A DNA stretch of 64,000 nucleotides, taken from Marthasterias glacialis (lineage: Eukaryota > Echinodermata > Asteroidea > Forcipulatida > Asteriidae). The notes under the pieces are model-generated. The model was not told the origin of the DNA, did not search any database, and was given only the letters and a program-made list of their open reading frames with translations. Shown one piece after another: positions 13,342-25,800 of the stretch (position 1 is its first letter; each line of letters starts with the position of its first letter). Where the stretch lies: positions 18,604,754 to 18,668,753 of the forward strand of contig OU452229.1 in the NCBI GenBank assembly GCA_911728455.2, in the 5' to 3' direction. A program made the translations under genes and the position numbers.

Positions 13342-13347
13342 TTTATT
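13342..13347 (-). terminator. GULP1: Candidate GULP1 polyadenylation signal
   Basis: AATAAA on the minus strand (TTTATT on plus), about 380 nt after the GULP1 stop. It is the first such hexamer I see downstream. The implied 3' UTR would contain the 29-bp minisatellite. Confidence 0.45.
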
Positions 13348-13556
13348 CTATTGTCGGGCATCTGCGAGGAGAATGCTCAGAAGATTTTATACGTTATTAG
13401 TCCTTGGGGTGATCATGTAATTAAAAAAAAAACCATGATGTGTTATGTCTGGGACCACAGGGTGACCTTTTCTTGGACTTGCCCTGATCCACGTGGAATG
13501 ATATGAAGCATGCATAAACGGGCAACTCCATGAAAGAAATGAAGCTGGAGAAGTCA

Positions 13557-13730
13557 CCTGATGTTGTTGCCATGGTGATGAGGCACTTAGTATTATTGCC
13601 CTGGTGATGAGGCACCGGATATTGTTGCCCTGGTGATGAGGTACCTGATGTTGTTGCCATGGTGATGAGGTACCTGATGTTGTTGCCATGGTGATGAGGT
13701 GCCTGGTCTTGTTGCGATGGTGATTAACAA
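13557..13730 (-). repeat. 29-bp minisatellite, 6 units, across the GULP1 stop codon and 3' UTR
   Basis: Six consecutive 29-nt units of the type CCTGATGTTGTTGCCATGGT + GATGAGGTA (plus strand) start at 13557, 13586, 13615, 13644, 13673 and 13702. Units 4 and 5 differ at one base. The last unit is the most diverged and carries the final Cys codon and TAA stop of GULP1. The long minus-strand open frames here come from the repeat and are not genes. Confidence 0.9.
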
Positions 13731-13810
13731 TTACTCAAGTTATTCAGCGGGTCCAGATCAGCCAATGAGAGGTCCTCGTTCCCAATGGTCAATCCACGAG
13801 AAAACCCTTC
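13724..13810 (-). CDS. GULP1: GULP1 exon 14: conserved C-terminus, residues 416-443 and stop
   Basis: 87 nt. It encodes [13 protein letters not shown], then [13 protein letters not shown] and TAA. It aligns with the vertebrate end (EGFKMGLTLEG...LDPLDSRC). The preceding exon ends in Gln, giving the family's Q-EGF junction. Acceptor CATCAG. The stop codon lies inside the last unit of a 29-bp minisatellite. Confidence 0.9.
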   Translation of the reverse strand, partial: EGFSRGLTIGNEDLSLADLDPLNNLSNC

Positions 13811-16800
13811 CTGATGGTTGGAGAAATTTCAGACAAACTCTCAATCAAATGTGGAGCCCTGAGTAACCTTGCCGGTACAACCATGTATAAATCTCTTTTT
13901 GGAGGAGTAGTGGCTCTGAAAAGAGTGTTTCTCCTGAAGACGAGCATAGTATACTGTTCGAAATGTCAAGACCACAACGGCTCTTTTCGGAGCCAACACT
14001 CCTCCCAAAAGAAATTTACGGGTACCCGCAGGTTTACTGGTAATAGTTGCCTCCTATCATCCACATCACTTATTGTCATTTTGTCTGGGACTTAGTAATA
14101 ATATGACGTAAAAAAGAACAAAAAAGAACAAAGTGGGTTACAAGTACACTACAGTGTAGTAGAACTGGAAGCAATGAACTAGCTGGCCGGACCACTTGAA
14201 TAGAATTTTGACTGGTCCTAAGGTTTTTTAACTAGCATATTTGGTAAATACAAGTTAAACGTCAAAAGACCTGGGTCCAATTTCATGGCTCTGCTTACCA
14301 CAGAATTCTGCGCTTACGGCGCCCTGTAAAGCGCGTAATTCTATGGGCCATAAGCGCAGAATTCCACGGTAAGCAGAGCCATGAAACTGGGCCCTGATGT
14401 CTGCTCTATGAAATACCAACCTGGATTTCCTGGTAGTTTGGGTTTCCTGAATTATCCAGGTTTGAAAGAGAAGCGTGGAAAGGATTGCTCCGTGCGACTC
14501 CAGGGGATTGGTTCTGACCGAACGGAGTCTGGCCAAATGGGTCATTAGAACGATCTCCAAATGCATCTGTAAAAAAAAAAGGACAAAAAACGTCCATAAA
14601 CAATTCTGAAACATTGGTGACAGCGGCAGCGGCGGTTGTTAAGGGTGTTGCTATGTGCCTTCTATGCTTCAAGGCATGTTAACATGGTGATGCAGCCACA
14701 GTCGTAAATTCAGACACAGCCTCATTCTAATGTAAAAGAATTTGTATAATGGGTGCAATGCTCGTCATGGTAACCAGACTATTTCTGTCTGTTAGCAGGG
14801 GCAGCTGTCCTTGCAGATGCGGATTTATTCATCAAATTTTAAAAACTAATACGTCAGGAGTAAAAAAAAATTCAACTATGATGAAACAAAAGGGTCCATG
14901 TGCATTTTCAAACAATAAATATCCTAGCAATACATTTTCAGCTTTGGATGGAATGGAAAAAAACATATTTTGTGTGTGAAATAACTTTCTGCTTCTGCTC
15001 GATTTTTGGTTGGGCTCATCAGAGCATAAAAGCCAGGCATGTTTGATGATGATATTAGATGTGGTTTGCTGTGCAATATGCTTTAAAAGTCTCTGTGCTT
15101 GAAGATTGGATGGCTTGATCAGGAAGCAAATTCGAATAACGAAGGCCTTGTCGGGTCACAGGAGTCAGGTATCGTTCACTGGGTATGTCCACCAGGTCAT
15201 TGTGAATCTTGCAAAGTAGTGTGATGCAGCTTGACGCCTGTGTTTAAGTGAGTTCCAGTCAAGTTCAGCAAGTAAGTTAGTTACAGTTCCTGGTGAGCGG
15301 TCATTGTTCTTTTTGACAAATCTTAAACCTTACCTGGCCTAGTTAAAGATGAAGCGCTTGTTGTTCCCCTTCGTTGTCTAGTCGTAGGCGGGGGAGGAGC
15401 AAGGCTTGGAACTGTAGAAAATAATATTTTTTTAAACTCACTGCAATCTTCCATCAAAACATTACGTTTTATTTTTAGGTACAGCAAAAAAAAAAAAAAA
15501 ATCTGAGCAAAACCTTTTAATTTAATTCTATGAAAGCCACAACTATAATTGATCATATAAAAGAGAAGTAATTTCAAGTGAGAAGTGAGTTTCAAAAACA
15601 AATCAAGTAAAAAGTGTGACAAGTGTCGTCAATAGTCTGTGCAATTCTAGCATGTATTCCTAAACTGAGACCTGTTAATGGACATTTTTTTTTCCCATTG
15701 GCATGCAAACTCATATGAAATGTACCAAAAATCTTCCAGGTAGTTAAAATACACACAAAACTATGGGTCCTTCTATGTAAGGACTTTATTTTGTGGGCCC
15801 CACTACACACTTTTTATGATAACATTATAACCAACTTAATTTTTACCTTGAGGGATTGTTGCCAAACCTGCTTGGGGTCTTGGCCTGCTCTTAACCGATG
15901 TAGAAGCTAAAATACAAACAGATCAAATAATAATTTTACATTCAACTCTGTGTGTGTGAGTCTACACCAGCAAGAATGCTACAGGAATATTTCATCATAC
16001 TCTTGTCAAAAAAAATTTGATGTCTTTCAATCAGTTGATGCCGGATGACATGTATACACACAAATGTTTCCCCTGCCTGGAAACGAAAGCCATGTAAAGA
16101 TTCCAATGTGTAATTTCGGAATACCGGAGCAAATGTCGCCTGGACATTCCACTACTGAGCGTCCACAGACCACACACATGCTGTCTAATGTTTTGCCATT
16201 TTCTGGCTATTGAGAGGTGGTTTTGTAATCCCCGATTCCAGACCTTTGTCCTTTTGTTCTAAGCAGTGGATTACGAGGCATCAAGAGGCTTCCACCATTG
16301 TTTATTAATTGTGTTTCGGCTCAATGAAGGTAAGTCAGAGTGAACGGGGAATCGAGCCATGGTTCCGGGTTCAGTACCACTCCTATATAACGGCCGATGT
16401 TTTGCAATTCACGGTGCGTGAATTTGACATTTTCTCAGTCGAGAAAACAAAACAGACGATCCAATAAAGAGAATCGTTGTTCTCTTGGCATTGTCAAGTC
16501 AGGGTTTCTTTGTGCCAGCGGTACCCTCAAAGAAAAATGATTTCCGCCATTCCGCCAAAAGAATCCCGCCAGGGGCACGGGAGAAAAATAAAGAATTTCC
16601 GGTGGCAACTGGTTGATGATATTCAGAACGTTTGTCCATCCTTGACTTGTTTTATTATTTTTGGTTTTACCCTAACACTGAAATGATATATAACACGATA
16701 TACTAGGTGCTTTCAGAGTCCTGCAGGAATAAAAATCAACAGGCTACTCGGGTGGGATTCGAACCCACGTTTGCTTTTGCTTTTTTATCATGCAGCAGGT

Positions 16801-19800
16801 TAAGAGGCAGCCTCTTAAAGTAAACCAGAACATTTGGAAGAAGCTCATCAGAAAGGCTGACAGGTAAACAAAAATGGTTAGTTGGATTGCATACCAGTTA
16901 ATTAGGAAACACAAAATATTACCTCTGTTTTGGATCATATTAACAAGCAGTAGGTGTACGTGTTTATAGTTAGACAGACAAAAAGGAAGGCGAACAAAAA
17001 CAGCAGTAACTAATACTTAACAGATTTCCTCTACAGTTGCAGGAAGGGTGGAAGAGCGTGGTCGTCGAAGACGAATAGGAGAAGGTTTGTCTCTTGGAAA
17101 ACCTTGGGTTAGTAACAGAAACAAAAACAACCATGCAAGTAGTTTGAGTTAAAGGTGTTGAAGCCCCAGCTCAACATTGTTCACAGATTTACCTATACCT
17201 TACATGGTATAAAGATAATGATGGTAGAAATATTTCTGCCTGAAGTGTTATCGTTTTTAAATAATAAATGAAATAAGATCCAAAATTAGTTTTCGTCTCA
17301 GTGAGATGAAAACTCTGCCTATAGGAATGCATACAAAAATGCTGAATGCATTTTTACCATTTTCTCGCAAATGAAACAACGAAATGAGCCGACATTTTCT
17401 CAGGTTGGTTTAACTACAAATATCTTGATTTGTTCAAAGAATTGAAACATTTACAGTCAGTTTACCAATGTTGAGCTGGGGCTTTAAGCATTCAAATGTT
17501 TCAGGAATGCCTGAGTTACCTCAGGGGTTGTATTGGATTAATACAAACTAAAAGCAGAATTGTTAGAAAATGTTTCATGACACCAAATCCACTGAGCTGC
17601 TTAATAACTGATGATAAGATGGCTTAATACATAGAGCTGGTAACTATCAAGCACAGAAGTTGTTACTTTTAATCTGTAAGCTCACTGATTATCCTGTTGG
17701 TAAGTCACAACGTCATACGCGCCCGCATTGGTGGTACACGCCTACTTTTTCGCTCATTTCCGGTTCCAAAGCTGGCATTCATTTGTGTGCAATTTAAACT
17801 AAAAACTTTGTTTTTTTACGGTTAGACAAAATTCTTAAAACAGATGAGGACATCATTAAGAAGATTTTGTGTCTGCACAACACGTGTCAAGCTTAGTTAG
17901 TTTTTGCATAAATTGTTGTAGAAAATGTTGACCAATGCATTTGCAATGGGGCTTCTAATAATGCTTGGAGTCAGCACATGTGAAGTGGGCGTGGTTTATG
18001 CTGTAATGACGTCAGACTCACCTACAGAATAAGGTCACACCAGTACCAATCTCCCAGAGAAATAGCTTCTTGTGAAATATTGTAAACTTTGGACATAACA
18101 TAAATCTTTTTTTCATTGTTTTCACTCATATGTGACAACTGAATTTTATAAAACTTTCCCAGGCTGGTTGTACAGTGTTTTTACTGCAAACAAAAGGAGG
18201 CGAGCAAATCAATGATGTACTTTCCCTTGAAAGAAAAAAACAAGTGATGGAACAGTTTTAAACAAAAACCCACAACATGAGCTATTTTCACCAGGCAAAG
18301 TTTTTCTTGGCTTGGCAAATTATAGTAGTTAAACAGCTCGATGCAGTTGGCCTCAGGCATGTGCCAATGCAAAATAGACAGATAAACATATCACTGCATC
18401 TGAGTTAAACTGCCACAATTCACACAAATTACAGCTTTCATGCAAAACACTAGCATCTTGTGTTATTGTATAAACCGTGACCGTTTTAGAGAGATCGGGT
18501 GTCAGCACAAACAGTGTCAGACCATTTGATTACAAATAATGCCACATCTACATGTAGCACAATAGACCCTATTCATGTTGCAGCCATCTTGTTTTTCTCC
18601 CATCCAAATCAGTGCAACCAAACGAAGGCTGGAGGGGTAGAATAGTCTGGTAACTTTTCGTTATAATGAGAATGGGTATCTATTAAAATTGAAGACAGGG
18701 AACCTAACAAAGATGGCGGCAGAATGATAAAGGTCTATAGCGTTCTGCACTAATGCTAAAAATAGAAACAAGTACCCGGATCTCAGACGGTGTTGAATTT
18801 CACTGACCTATACGTGCGCCTACATGTGTCTATGTTTTATTTGCATTTGTATTGCACCACTGCAGTCCCGGCGCGCCGATGCAGTGATTGCGTGAGTGTA
18901 CACACGTGTGATGGGAAGTTTGTCTGATATTCGGGTGTTTTGATGTCATTAGTGCGGAGGTCTATTGCCGTACATGAGAGGCTTTGTGCACAACAGTGCA
19001 CCTTGCACCATTGGGTTTTGGTGTACGTGTCTGACTGATTTTTAATGGGATACAATATTGGTGCAGTTTTCTTGGGCCTGAGAAAATGCGCGCATTTTTT
19101 GTACTGACATGATAATATCACAGTGCATCATGAAAGGAAGGTTAATTGTTAGTCGATTTTTAGTTTAACTCTTTACAAGCCACGCTTTCTTGGATAATTA
19201 ACACACTCCCAGACAGAGTTTGTTTCCTTGATTTCTTACAACTCTCTTTCCGATAAAATTTCAAAGAAAAGAATTTGCAACAAAAATTTTGAAACAGCGC
19301 CCAATACCATAAAACTGATAAGCAGGAATTACTGCTTAGTCAAATTGAGTGGGGAACAAGTCAAACCCAATGTTTACTGCATGACATATTGGCTGATAAC
19401 CTGTTTTTGTTTTTTTTAAAGAAATCGTGGCAGCTGCAGGAAGTTGGGACCAGGGGCCAATTGAATAAAATGCCTATGAGCAGATTTGTCTGCTTATGAA
19501 GCGGCCCTCAACACATTTTTTACTTCACAATTACTGCTAACTGTCAGCAAACAAAAAAGCATGCTAACTTGCCGGCAGTTCTTGTAAGCAGCTGAGTGAC
19601 GCAACATTGCAAATTTAATGTGAATGCAAACATGCGCTGTAAAATCTTCTTGATCATTTTGCACTTTTGCTTTTGCACATTTTTGTCCTATAAAAGTGGT
19701 AACTCATAATGGAAGAGTTTTGGACGGTCCTTTTTCACAGTTCTCGGCATGTAATATGCACGCTCAGAACTACATGAACAATACTGGGCATGTGCGCACA

Positions 19801-22800
19801 TGCTCAGAACTGTCAAAATATACCATTGTGTCTGCTGCCGCCAGCATCTCAAAAGTCTCCTATTAGCTTTTATTAAGTGGACCCCATGCATATGATGCCA
19901 CAAGCTCAAACAGCGCCCTCAATGAGGTCATAGGAAGACCTATCACTGGCCGAGAGCAGAGCATGGCGCATACACGTGATGACAGTCTATCCTTTAGATA
20001 AGCAATGACGTTTTGGAGCTGGAAGTGCAGTGTAACAAATGTTCATGTACATGTATGTATACATTCGTTTATTTTGCACTTCCGGCTCCAAAACATCATC
20101 ACTCACCAACAGGATAGGACCAAGGTCTAAAATGTCTCACCCTTCCAATAAATAAGTTAGTAACAACAAAATCCATCACAAATAAGAAAGATTACCACTT
20201 GATCTTAAAAAAGACAGCAACACGCAAACTAACAAATTGAAACAAGACATTTCATGCAACCATTACAAACCAAAACAAACTTCTCGCAGTACCTGGGCTC
20301 TGAATAGTACTGCCAGATGCAGGTGATGCAATGCCATTAGTAGTCCCACTGGTCCCTGTTCCATACAGGAACTCTGCTTCGGCAGAGATGCCTGTTGGAG
20401 ACGTGGCCTGGGGTTCCGTTGTTGCTGCCGCACCAGTGGGAGGGGACGAGTTTACGGGAACAGCACCTGATCGAGGGGGTGTGTTTTGCTGCTGGAAAAG
20501 CATAGCTTCATTTTGGTTTGCTGAACCCACCAGGTCCTGTGAAACAAGTACACATTCAAAGATTATTAAAAATGTTCATATTTTAAGTCAATTATTTTGT
20601 TGTAATGCAGGTTATAATCAAATTCTTTTCAATGGGCAGTTAGAGTTTCTCGAGACAACCAGCCCATACCTCACTATGCCACAACAGTAGCACACACTAA
20701 GAGCTATTGCCCAATGTGCTTAATTGAGATCAATTGCAAACAAACACATAATGCAAAAATTAATAAAAAATCTGAGCAAGGGAAGAGAAAAAAATTCAAC
20801 AACAGTTTTTCTTAAAGACACAACTTTATCTTTAAACGATTCAGAGGATTTACAATACAGTGCATATTCTACAGTTCTTCTCCCACCCCCCCCCCCCCCC
20901 ACTGGAAAGGCCATTTCCGCATTTATCACAAGGAAAAAAGTTGGCAAGCAAAACAAAAACAGATCTATTACTTTCCATGTCATCAGTAAAACTGTAAAAC
21001 TGCAAAAGTGATTTACGAAGGATTTCACCTTAAGCAACGGAGGTTGCGATGGACTGGAGTTTGACTCGCTGTAAGGTGGTGGCTGATGCCCTCGCAAAGC
21101 TTCAAGTTCAACAATCCGCATTCTCAACTTGACGTTTTCTGTCTCCAACTCTTGCACCTAAAATGTGGAGATGGTGTATAGTTATCATCTTATCGAGCCA
21201 GAAAATGGGCTATTTTGTAAAATCGGAATACCAGAACAAAGGTCGCCCGGACATTTCACTACTGAGCGCGCACAGAGCAAGCACACCCCATCTAACACTT
21301 CGTTTCATCCACACAAACAGGACAGATGGCGCTCAATATTTCACAAATTTGTTGCTACCGAGTAGGCGTTATTGTGTAATCCCGATTCCAGACCGTTGTC
21401 CTTAAGTTCCAAGAAGAGGATTATGAGACATGAAGAGACTTCCATTACTGCTCATTCATTGATTTCGGCTCAAAGTGAACCAGGGATCCAGCCTTGGTTC
21501 CAGATTTAGCACCAACCGTAAGCCTTGGCACAAGGCCGAGAATTCGCAATTTACGGCGCTTGAATTTGACATTTTCTCGACAGTACAACAGACTTGCCAG
21601 GTAAATACACTCTTCTCAGAAGTGTGCCCATGTTCAGAACTCTGTAACCAATAGAAATTTACCTGGTATGTATGCTGCCACCTAGAGTTCCAAAGTCTTC
21701 AGCAGAGAATGTGATAGTATACTGAGAATACCCAGGTTACAGCAGGCTGTAAAATTTTTACCAGGGCCCAATTTCATAGAGCTGCTCAGCACAAAATGTA
21801 ACTTTTTGCTTAACATAAAACGGTTACCAGCCAAAATGCCATGACACATGTACCATTTGTACCTGGTATCCTGCTTCTTTTTGCTTAGCAGAAAACTATT
21901 AAGCAATATTGTCTACTTAAGCAGATCTGTGAACTTGGGCCCAGTGTCTAACTACCTTTTTCTGAAGTGACAGCAGTTGTTTCTGCGTTCCCATCTCTTT
22001 GCCTGATGTTTGCATAAACTGCTGGTAAGCCAAGTCAAAGGCCTGGCCTACGGTTAGAGTTATCTCCTCAGCCTGCGGAGACAATGCGGAGTAAGACGAC
22101 AAAGGTCAATGACTTTATAAGATTTTACAAGGTAACCTTGTTACTGATGTTGTGTTGAATATTTCTAGTACTTGGATAAATCATGCAAATCAACGTATTC
22201 AAAGCAAGGACGAAAGTGGACAATAGTCTGTCCCCTTTTGAAGAAAATAAAAAATCTGCATTCATTATTATTATTGCACACTGGGAACATGACAAAAAAG
22301 ACGATGACAGAATGATAAAAGGTTTACTGAATTGAATTGATTCAACTGCTAGCATAAATGAGGCTCCATAACTTTAATGGGACTGTTTTTATTGTCTCTC
22401 TACCATGCAAAGTTTGAAGTTGACAAACTGCAGTTGCTGTGAAAATAATATTTCACTGTTATTGGCAGAGCAAATTTATTCCAATCTGCCGTTTTCAGGA
22501 AATTCACCATGTTGACCAACCCGTGAAAACTTCATCAAATTATGTGTGAAAACAATGGAGTATGGTTTATCTTTTGTCAGGGATTTTGTGCAGGTACAAG
22601 TTCTCATCTTAATCTTTTGATCTAGGTTGAACTTGCTGTTGACCACAGCTGTTTATCTGCGAATAATAATGTGATACTGGTTTCAAATTATTGAATGAAG
22701 ACATCAATAAGTATAGACGATGTGCCTCCTGGCATCAAGGCAAACCTAAAACATTACGTTTTTCAAAAATTTGAATTGGGAGTGACAGCACAGGTCAGAT

Positions 22801-25800
22801 CACCTTTGAGTTATGTGGACTTTAGTGGCACGCATACCCGCCCAGGAAGATTGCAATAGAGGACGGTTGAGATGTAAATAAAAGGCACATGGTCTGTGAT
22901 ACTTACACATTTCTCGCTGTCAATGACAAAGCAAATGTTTTTGTTTGAACTTTCCTCCTTGCAAACAAAGGCACAGATTCTCTTATCTTGCTTATCGTCA
23001 GCACAGTAAGAAATCCGATGTAGAGGGAATGTGTGAAGTCGAGTCTATAACACAGAATACAAATGAACAAATTAGACAAAAAAATAAAATATCCAGAGAG
23101 ATGATACAAAGTTTCAAACCAGAATAGACAGTCTATTATCTGTATCGGTACCATACAGTCGGCAAAGCATCCTTAGGGAAACATCACACCAACTTGTGGG
23201 AGCAAGTTGCAGCTACTAACCAAACCAGAAACACTGGGGCGAACCCTTTCTCTTAGTGACAAGTGTTTCTAGGTTCTTTTCCGTGCGTTGATAGGTATTG
23301 ATACAACACATAGGCCCAACGGCTTTACATCCCATCCGAAGGATGAAGCAATAATGATTAAGTGTCTTGCTTAAGGACACAAGTGTCAAGACCGGGTCCT
23401 GAACCCACACTCTGCTGATCAGAAACACTGCAGCTTGAATCCGGTGTTCTTAACCACTCAGCCGCGACACACCATTACCACCAACACTGTTTATCCAATA
23501 GGTCTGACACGATGAAAATTACATTAAAAATTTGAACAACCTGCCACTGCATGGATTGCTCAGTTGTGCGCTTTGGGTGTGGTGCAGTGACATGTTTGTG
23601 AAATGATTAGAAGCGAATGAGCTTTGCTTGTTACCGGGGCCCAAATTCACGGCTCTGCTTACTGTGGAATTCTGCACTTACGGTCACCATTCTCTGCTTA
23701 CAGAGTAAGCGCTGAATTTTGGCAATCACTTTAGTGCAACATGGGATTTATTGCTGATTTTCTTCTGACAATACTTCACAACAGGGCAATGTTTTGCTAT
23801 GTGCTTGTGTTGACTTTAAGCGCTGAATTTCTGCAATCTAGCTGTGTAAACCGATGAATACTTAGTAACAGGAAGCAAACATTCCTCGCTGACCTGTGAA
23901 ATACAACATGCTGCAGAAGCAGTTGCTAAGGCGGGCGGGACTTAATGCAACACTTTAGTGCAACATGGGATTTATCACTGATTATCTTCTGACAACACTT
24001 GAAAACAGGCCAATGTTTTGTGCTGTGATTGTGCTGTCTTTAAAGCTGTCTTTAAGTCACTCTGCGAAAATTATCAAATTTTTGACCGTCATTATTTTGA
24101 GTAGTAATTACCCTGTTTGACTACCTATACACTCCCATCTTGTTGTATATTTACAATGACTAGTCACACCCATTGGGTTGTGTATTTACATGTACACAGA
24201 CCCTGTTTGGCCACACCCATTGGATCAGGTACAATGTATTGACATTACCCTGGCTGACCACATCCATTTGGTTTGAATGTTTACCTTGCTTGGCTGTGCC
24301 TACTGACCACTGTATGACCTGACATCACCGAAACCAATATGAACAGGACGCTTGGTATCGGTACTCAATATTGTCAACCAAAGTTGTTCAAAAACTTTAA
24401 AGCTGTACTTGGTATGTAACAGAAAATTAAAGTCACTGAATGTATGACACTGTGCACAATTATCACAAACTGCACGTTTACTTGTTGAACCACATGAAAT
24501 ATTTTTTACAGACACAAATTTTGGGGCGTCACTTTGGGCTACAAGAGCCATCCAACTTGAGAATACAATTGCACTGATTATCCACTACAGAGATGAGACC
24601 CTTCTTCACAGGCTGAAATAACTCCAAGTCTCCAATGAGCTTGAAAAATCTAGCTTAGGAAAGAACCAACGATTATAGAGAGCGCCAAAGGCACAACACT
24701 GGGGACTGGAGCTTTATCAATTGTTGGAACGTGAAATACGCATGGCCGCCATTTTAGCAAGTGATTCTTTTTCTTCCCATTGAAAGCAATGGTCACTGTT
24801 ATCTGCACTGATCTACTGTTATATCAAAAGAGTTACTTGCTTAACTTGCTTAACTTTCACATTTCAGCCAGAGTTCCCCATCTTGCGCCTTTGGCGCTCT
24901 ATAACCTTTGGGAAGAACTACCTGTTTAAAAGTTTTTCTACCAATAATGTGTAACACAGACATGTGATCAATATGCAGATTAGGTCTCTGATGTTTACCA
25001 CGTGTTATGCATAATGGTCTATTCAGTTGGGTATTATAGTCCTGCTTGGCCAGGCCCACTGGGTCACAAGTTTACCTTTTGGGCTGTCTATTGCGTCTAG
25101 TATTTACCCTGCCGAGTCACACAACTGGTTGGGTATTTGCCCTGTTTGGTCACTGCCGTCTGGATGGGTCTTTTTAATTACTTGCCCAAACCCATTTGAT
25201 CAGGTACTGACTCGCTTAGCTGTGCCCTCATTTTGGGCATGGGTAGTGTGAGTAAACTACCCATGCCCAAATTGAGTAACTAACCAGCTTGGTAATGCCT
25301 ACTGACCCATTTTACCTGACATCATCAACACAATAATCTAGGCTGCACCATTTTGGAAGTCAATGTCCCTTTTTGTTTTACAGTGTAGTGCGAATTGTAG
25401 GCAACACAGCGCTTGCATGCTTACTTGCTGACATCCAAAATGGAGAGCATGACACAGTCCCAACGTGTGACATGCATGCAAGGAGGCAATATGGCTGGGC
25501 ATGTCCCTTGCTTGGCCATGCCCACTTGGTCTAGTATTTACCTTGGTTTGCCTTTCCTGGATGGCCACTCCCATCGTTGAGATGGTCAGCTCTACCTTAG
25601 CAGGTTTTTCTCCATCCGCTCTCTTCAGCTGTCTGTTAAACTATCGCCAGAAGACCAAAAGAAATCTGTTAACTCACCAATCAAATAATCAAGAAATGAG
25701 TTTCCACTTTTAAAACTTAGTACAACGCATTTGTAAATTTATTTTTATAAAAAAAACCAAAAATACCTAAAATGTGGTCACGTGACCAATATCAACATTT

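Larger units (their letters stand above)
24110..25545. repeat. Degenerate interspersed tandem repeat that includes the GULP1 exon 5 donor
   Basis: Plus-strand units of the form TTTACCTTGCTTGGCCATGC CCACTTGGTC recur at 24110-24300, 25030-25220 and 25495-25545, interrupted by a family D element at 24672. The last unit contains the exon 5 splice donor (minus GTAAATAC). The segments around TGCCTACTGACC...ACCTGACATCA at 24298 and 25298 are a further duplicated pair. Confidence 0.6.

Noticed and set aside
13387..13689. 100-codon minus-strand open frame with repeated MATTSG-type peptides
   Set aside because: Produced by the 29-bp minisatellite. It lies past the GULP1 stop and is open in two frames.
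14255..14614. 119-codon minus-strand open frame around GULP1 exon 13
   Set aside because: Wrong frame relative to the exon; it continues into the family H palindrome.
20331..20690. 119-codon plus-strand open frame
   Set aside because: It is the antisense shadow of GULP1 exon 9, which has matching splice sites and phase on the minus strand.
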